Assembly (NCBI GenBank): GCA_903893955.1 | Contig: CAITOG010000277.1 | Location: 1-7,396 of the forward strand | Direction of reading: 5' to 3' | Length of the DNA: 7,396 nt | From: an uncultured Actinomycetes bacterium | GTDB lineage: Bacteria; Actinomycetota; Acidimicrobiia; Acidimicrobiales; RAAP-2 | Shown here: piece by piece, positions 6,353 to 7,396 of the stretch | Position numbering within the stretch: the first letter of the stretch is position 1 | Layout: each line of letters begins with the position of its first letter | The notes under the pieces: generated by a model | Database searches by the model: none | Seen by the model: only the letters and a program-made list of their open reading frames with translations | What the model was told of the DNA's origin: nothing | Position numbers and translations under genes: made by a program

Positions 6353-6970
6353 TCACCAGCCACGCTCGATCCATTCGCCGAGGTGGGGGCGCTCGGCACC
6401 GATGGTGGTGGCCACGCCGTGACCAGGAAGCACCGAGGTCGCGCCGCTGAACGGCTCGAAGAGGCGAGTCGAGATGGAGGTGATGATGTCGTCAAAGCTC
6501 GAGTGGTCGAACCGTGTCGCCCCAGGTCCGCCAGGGAAGAGGGTGTCGCCAGAGAACAACAAGGGGGTGCCAGTGAGCGAGAAGCACATCGAGCCGGGCG
6601 TGTGGCCCGGTGTTGCGATCGTCACCAGCTCTAGCTTGCCGACCTTGAAGCCTGCGTCATCGTCGAGGACGAGGTCATAGGAGGGCAGCATTGCGGCGTC
6701 GCCTGGCGCGACGAGGACCTCGATACCTGCCTGGCGCATGGCCGGCACGGCCTGGATGTGGTCGTGGTGGCCATGGGTCTCGAGCACCTTGGTGACCCCG
6801 AGCCGCTTCGAGAGCTCGAGGAGGTACTCGTGCTCGTCGGCGGCGTCGATCAGGACGGCCTCGCCCGACTGTCGGCATCGCACGATGTAGACGTTGTTCT
6901 CAAATGGGCCGACCACCGTCTGGTGGACCTCGGCCGCTGCATCCTCGTAGATCAGCTCGCTCGTCAGCAT
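6353..6970 (-). CDS. Metallo-beta-lactamase-fold hydrolase, glyoxalase II-like
   Basis: The 205-residue product has every metal-binding motif of the glyoxalase II-like metallo-beta-lactamase superfamily: THGHHDH (65-71, giving H66, H68, D70 and H71), PGHTPGS with H123, FSGDTLFPGG with bridging D142, and LPGHG with H184. The opening segment (VVGPFENNVYIV, then AVLIDAADE) is typical of small hydrolases in this group, which cleave thioesters or related bonds and use two zinc or iron ions. It is shorter than classical glyoxalase II (around 250 residues) and lacks that enzyme's C-terminal substrate domain, so hydroxyacyl-glutathione is not a safe substrate call. It lies upstream of sufC2 on the same strand with a 42-base gap and may be co-transcribed. 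The ATG at 6970 has no strong ribosome-binding site, so the start is less sure than the rest. Confidence 0.85.
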   Translation of the reverse strand: MLTSELIYEDAAAEVHQTVVGPFENNVYIVRCRQSGEAVLIDAADEHEYLLELSKRLGVTKVLETHGHHDHIQAVPAMRQAGIEVLVAPGDAAMLPSYDLVLDDDAGFKVGKLELVTIATPGHTPGSMCFSLTGTPLLFSGDTLFPGGPGATRFDHSSFDDIITSISTRLFEPFSGATSVLPGHGVATTIGAERPHLGEWIERGW

Positions 6971-7107
6971 TCACTCAGGATCTCACAGCACGGAAGAACC
7001 CGCCGCACAGCCTCCGCTGGTCCGACCTGCCTCGCCCGTAGTAGAACTGACGCCGGGTCGAGGCGCACTGTCCTGGCTCCGACCGACGTCACCGAAAGGG
7101 TCTCGAG
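6971..7107. promoter_or_regulatory. Divergent intergenic region between the hydrolase and acyl-CoA dehydrogenase genes
   Basis: These 137 bases should contain promoters for both outward-facing genes. I see no convincing -10/-35 pair on either strand, no strong inverted repeat and no open reading frame. The only clear element is AAAGGG at 7095-7100, the ribosome-binding site of the dehydrogenase gene, seven bases before its ATG. Confidence 0.3.
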
Positions 7108-7396
7108 ATGAACTTCGCCTTTAACGAGGAGCAGGACGAGCTCCGCCGGATGGTCAACCGCTTCTTGGCCGAGAAGTCTCCTGAGACCGAGGTCAGGGCG
7201 CTCATGGCCACCGAGGACGGCTACGACCCTGCGGTGTGGTCGCAGATGGCCGAGCAGCTCGGCCTCCAGGCACTCATCATCCCAGAGGAGTTCGGCGGCG
7301 CCGGCTTCACCTACGTCGAGCTGATCGTGGTCCTCGAGGAGATGGGCGCCGCGCTGCTGTGCGCGCCGTACTTCTCGACGGTGGCGCTGGCCACCA
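7108..7396 (+). CDS. Acyl-CoA dehydrogenase family protein, N-terminal fragment
   Basis: An open frame starts at ATG 7108 and runs off the end of the window after 96 codons. The peptide begins MNFAFNEEQDELRRMVNRFL and continues to MAEQLGLQALIIPEEFGGAG and a VELIVVLEEMGAALLCAPYF segment. This is the N-terminal helical domain of FAD-dependent acyl-CoA dehydrogenases: a helix rich in E-x-Q-x-x-L/R, then W-x-x-M-A-E-x-G, then the P-E-E-F-G-G turn. These enzymes introduce the alpha-beta double bond into acyl-CoA. AAAGGG seven bases upstream supports the start. The catalytic base and substrate-determining parts are outside the window. The AAL-L-CAPYFST ending is like the divergent actinobacterial members often encoded in pairs for steroid or branched-chain acyl-CoA breakdown, but that is only a possibility. 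Confidence 0.88.
   Translation, partial: MNFAFNEEQDELRRMVNRFLAEKSPETEVRALMATEDGYDPAVWSQMAEQLGLQALIIPEEFGGAGFTYVELIVVLEEMGAALLCAPYFSTVALAT

Noticed and set aside
5651..6634. A 327-codon open frame on the plus strand opposite sufC2 and the hydrolase gene
   Set aside because: It is antisense to two proteins with complete family motifs. Its translation has no recognisable domain and the long frame is expected in GC-rich codon-biased DNA.
1..7396. Mobile element, CRISPR array, tRNA/rRNA or defence system
   Set aside because: No transposase or integrase motifs, no regularly spaced repeats and no RNA-gene structure were recognised; the coding genes cover nearly the whole window.

Overview
The window reads as chromosomal DNA from a high-GC Gram-positive, most likely an actinobacterium. 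The grounds are the GC-rich sequence, GTG starts and ATGA stop/start overlaps, a SufS-SufU pair in place of SufS-SufE, a Rieske ferredoxin set between sufD and sufC (an arrangement I recall from actinobacterial suf operons), and a LytR-CpsA-Psr cell-wall protein. Class Acidimicrobiia is a plausible guess, but I cannot prove it from this window.

Layout: (1) At 1-78 (-) lies the first 26 codons of an enoyl-CoA hydratase/isomerase-type gene. (2) At 79-214 is a divergent intergenic region with a 9-bp direct repeat and a weak candidate promoter. (3) At 215-2465 (+) is a tightly coupled operon: sufD, a Rieske ferredoxin and a sufC (called SufC1 here). (4) At 2513-3826 (+) is an LCP-family membrane protein. 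(5) At 6970-3843 (-), running toward the LCP gene, are a metallo-beta-lactamase-fold hydrolase, a second sufC (SufC2), sufS and sufU. (6) At 7108-7396 (+) is the start of an acyl-CoA dehydrogenase.

How the genes work together: SufS takes sulfur from cysteine as a persulfide. SufU, a zinc-dependent sulfurtransferase, accepts it. The SufBCD scaffold, driven by the SufC ATPase, builds Fe-S clusters. The Rieske protein is probably an electron carrier serving this machinery or being supplied by it. The genes look intact and show the expected catalytic residues.

The main oddity is that the suf locus is split into two converging blocks, each with its own complete and clearly different SufC, while sufB, a SufR-type regulator and sufT are not in the window. 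Because SufBCD complexes contain two SufC subunits, one on SufB and one on SufD, the two paralogues could be partner-specific. That is an inference. I saw no mobile element, CRISPR array, RNA gene or defence system.
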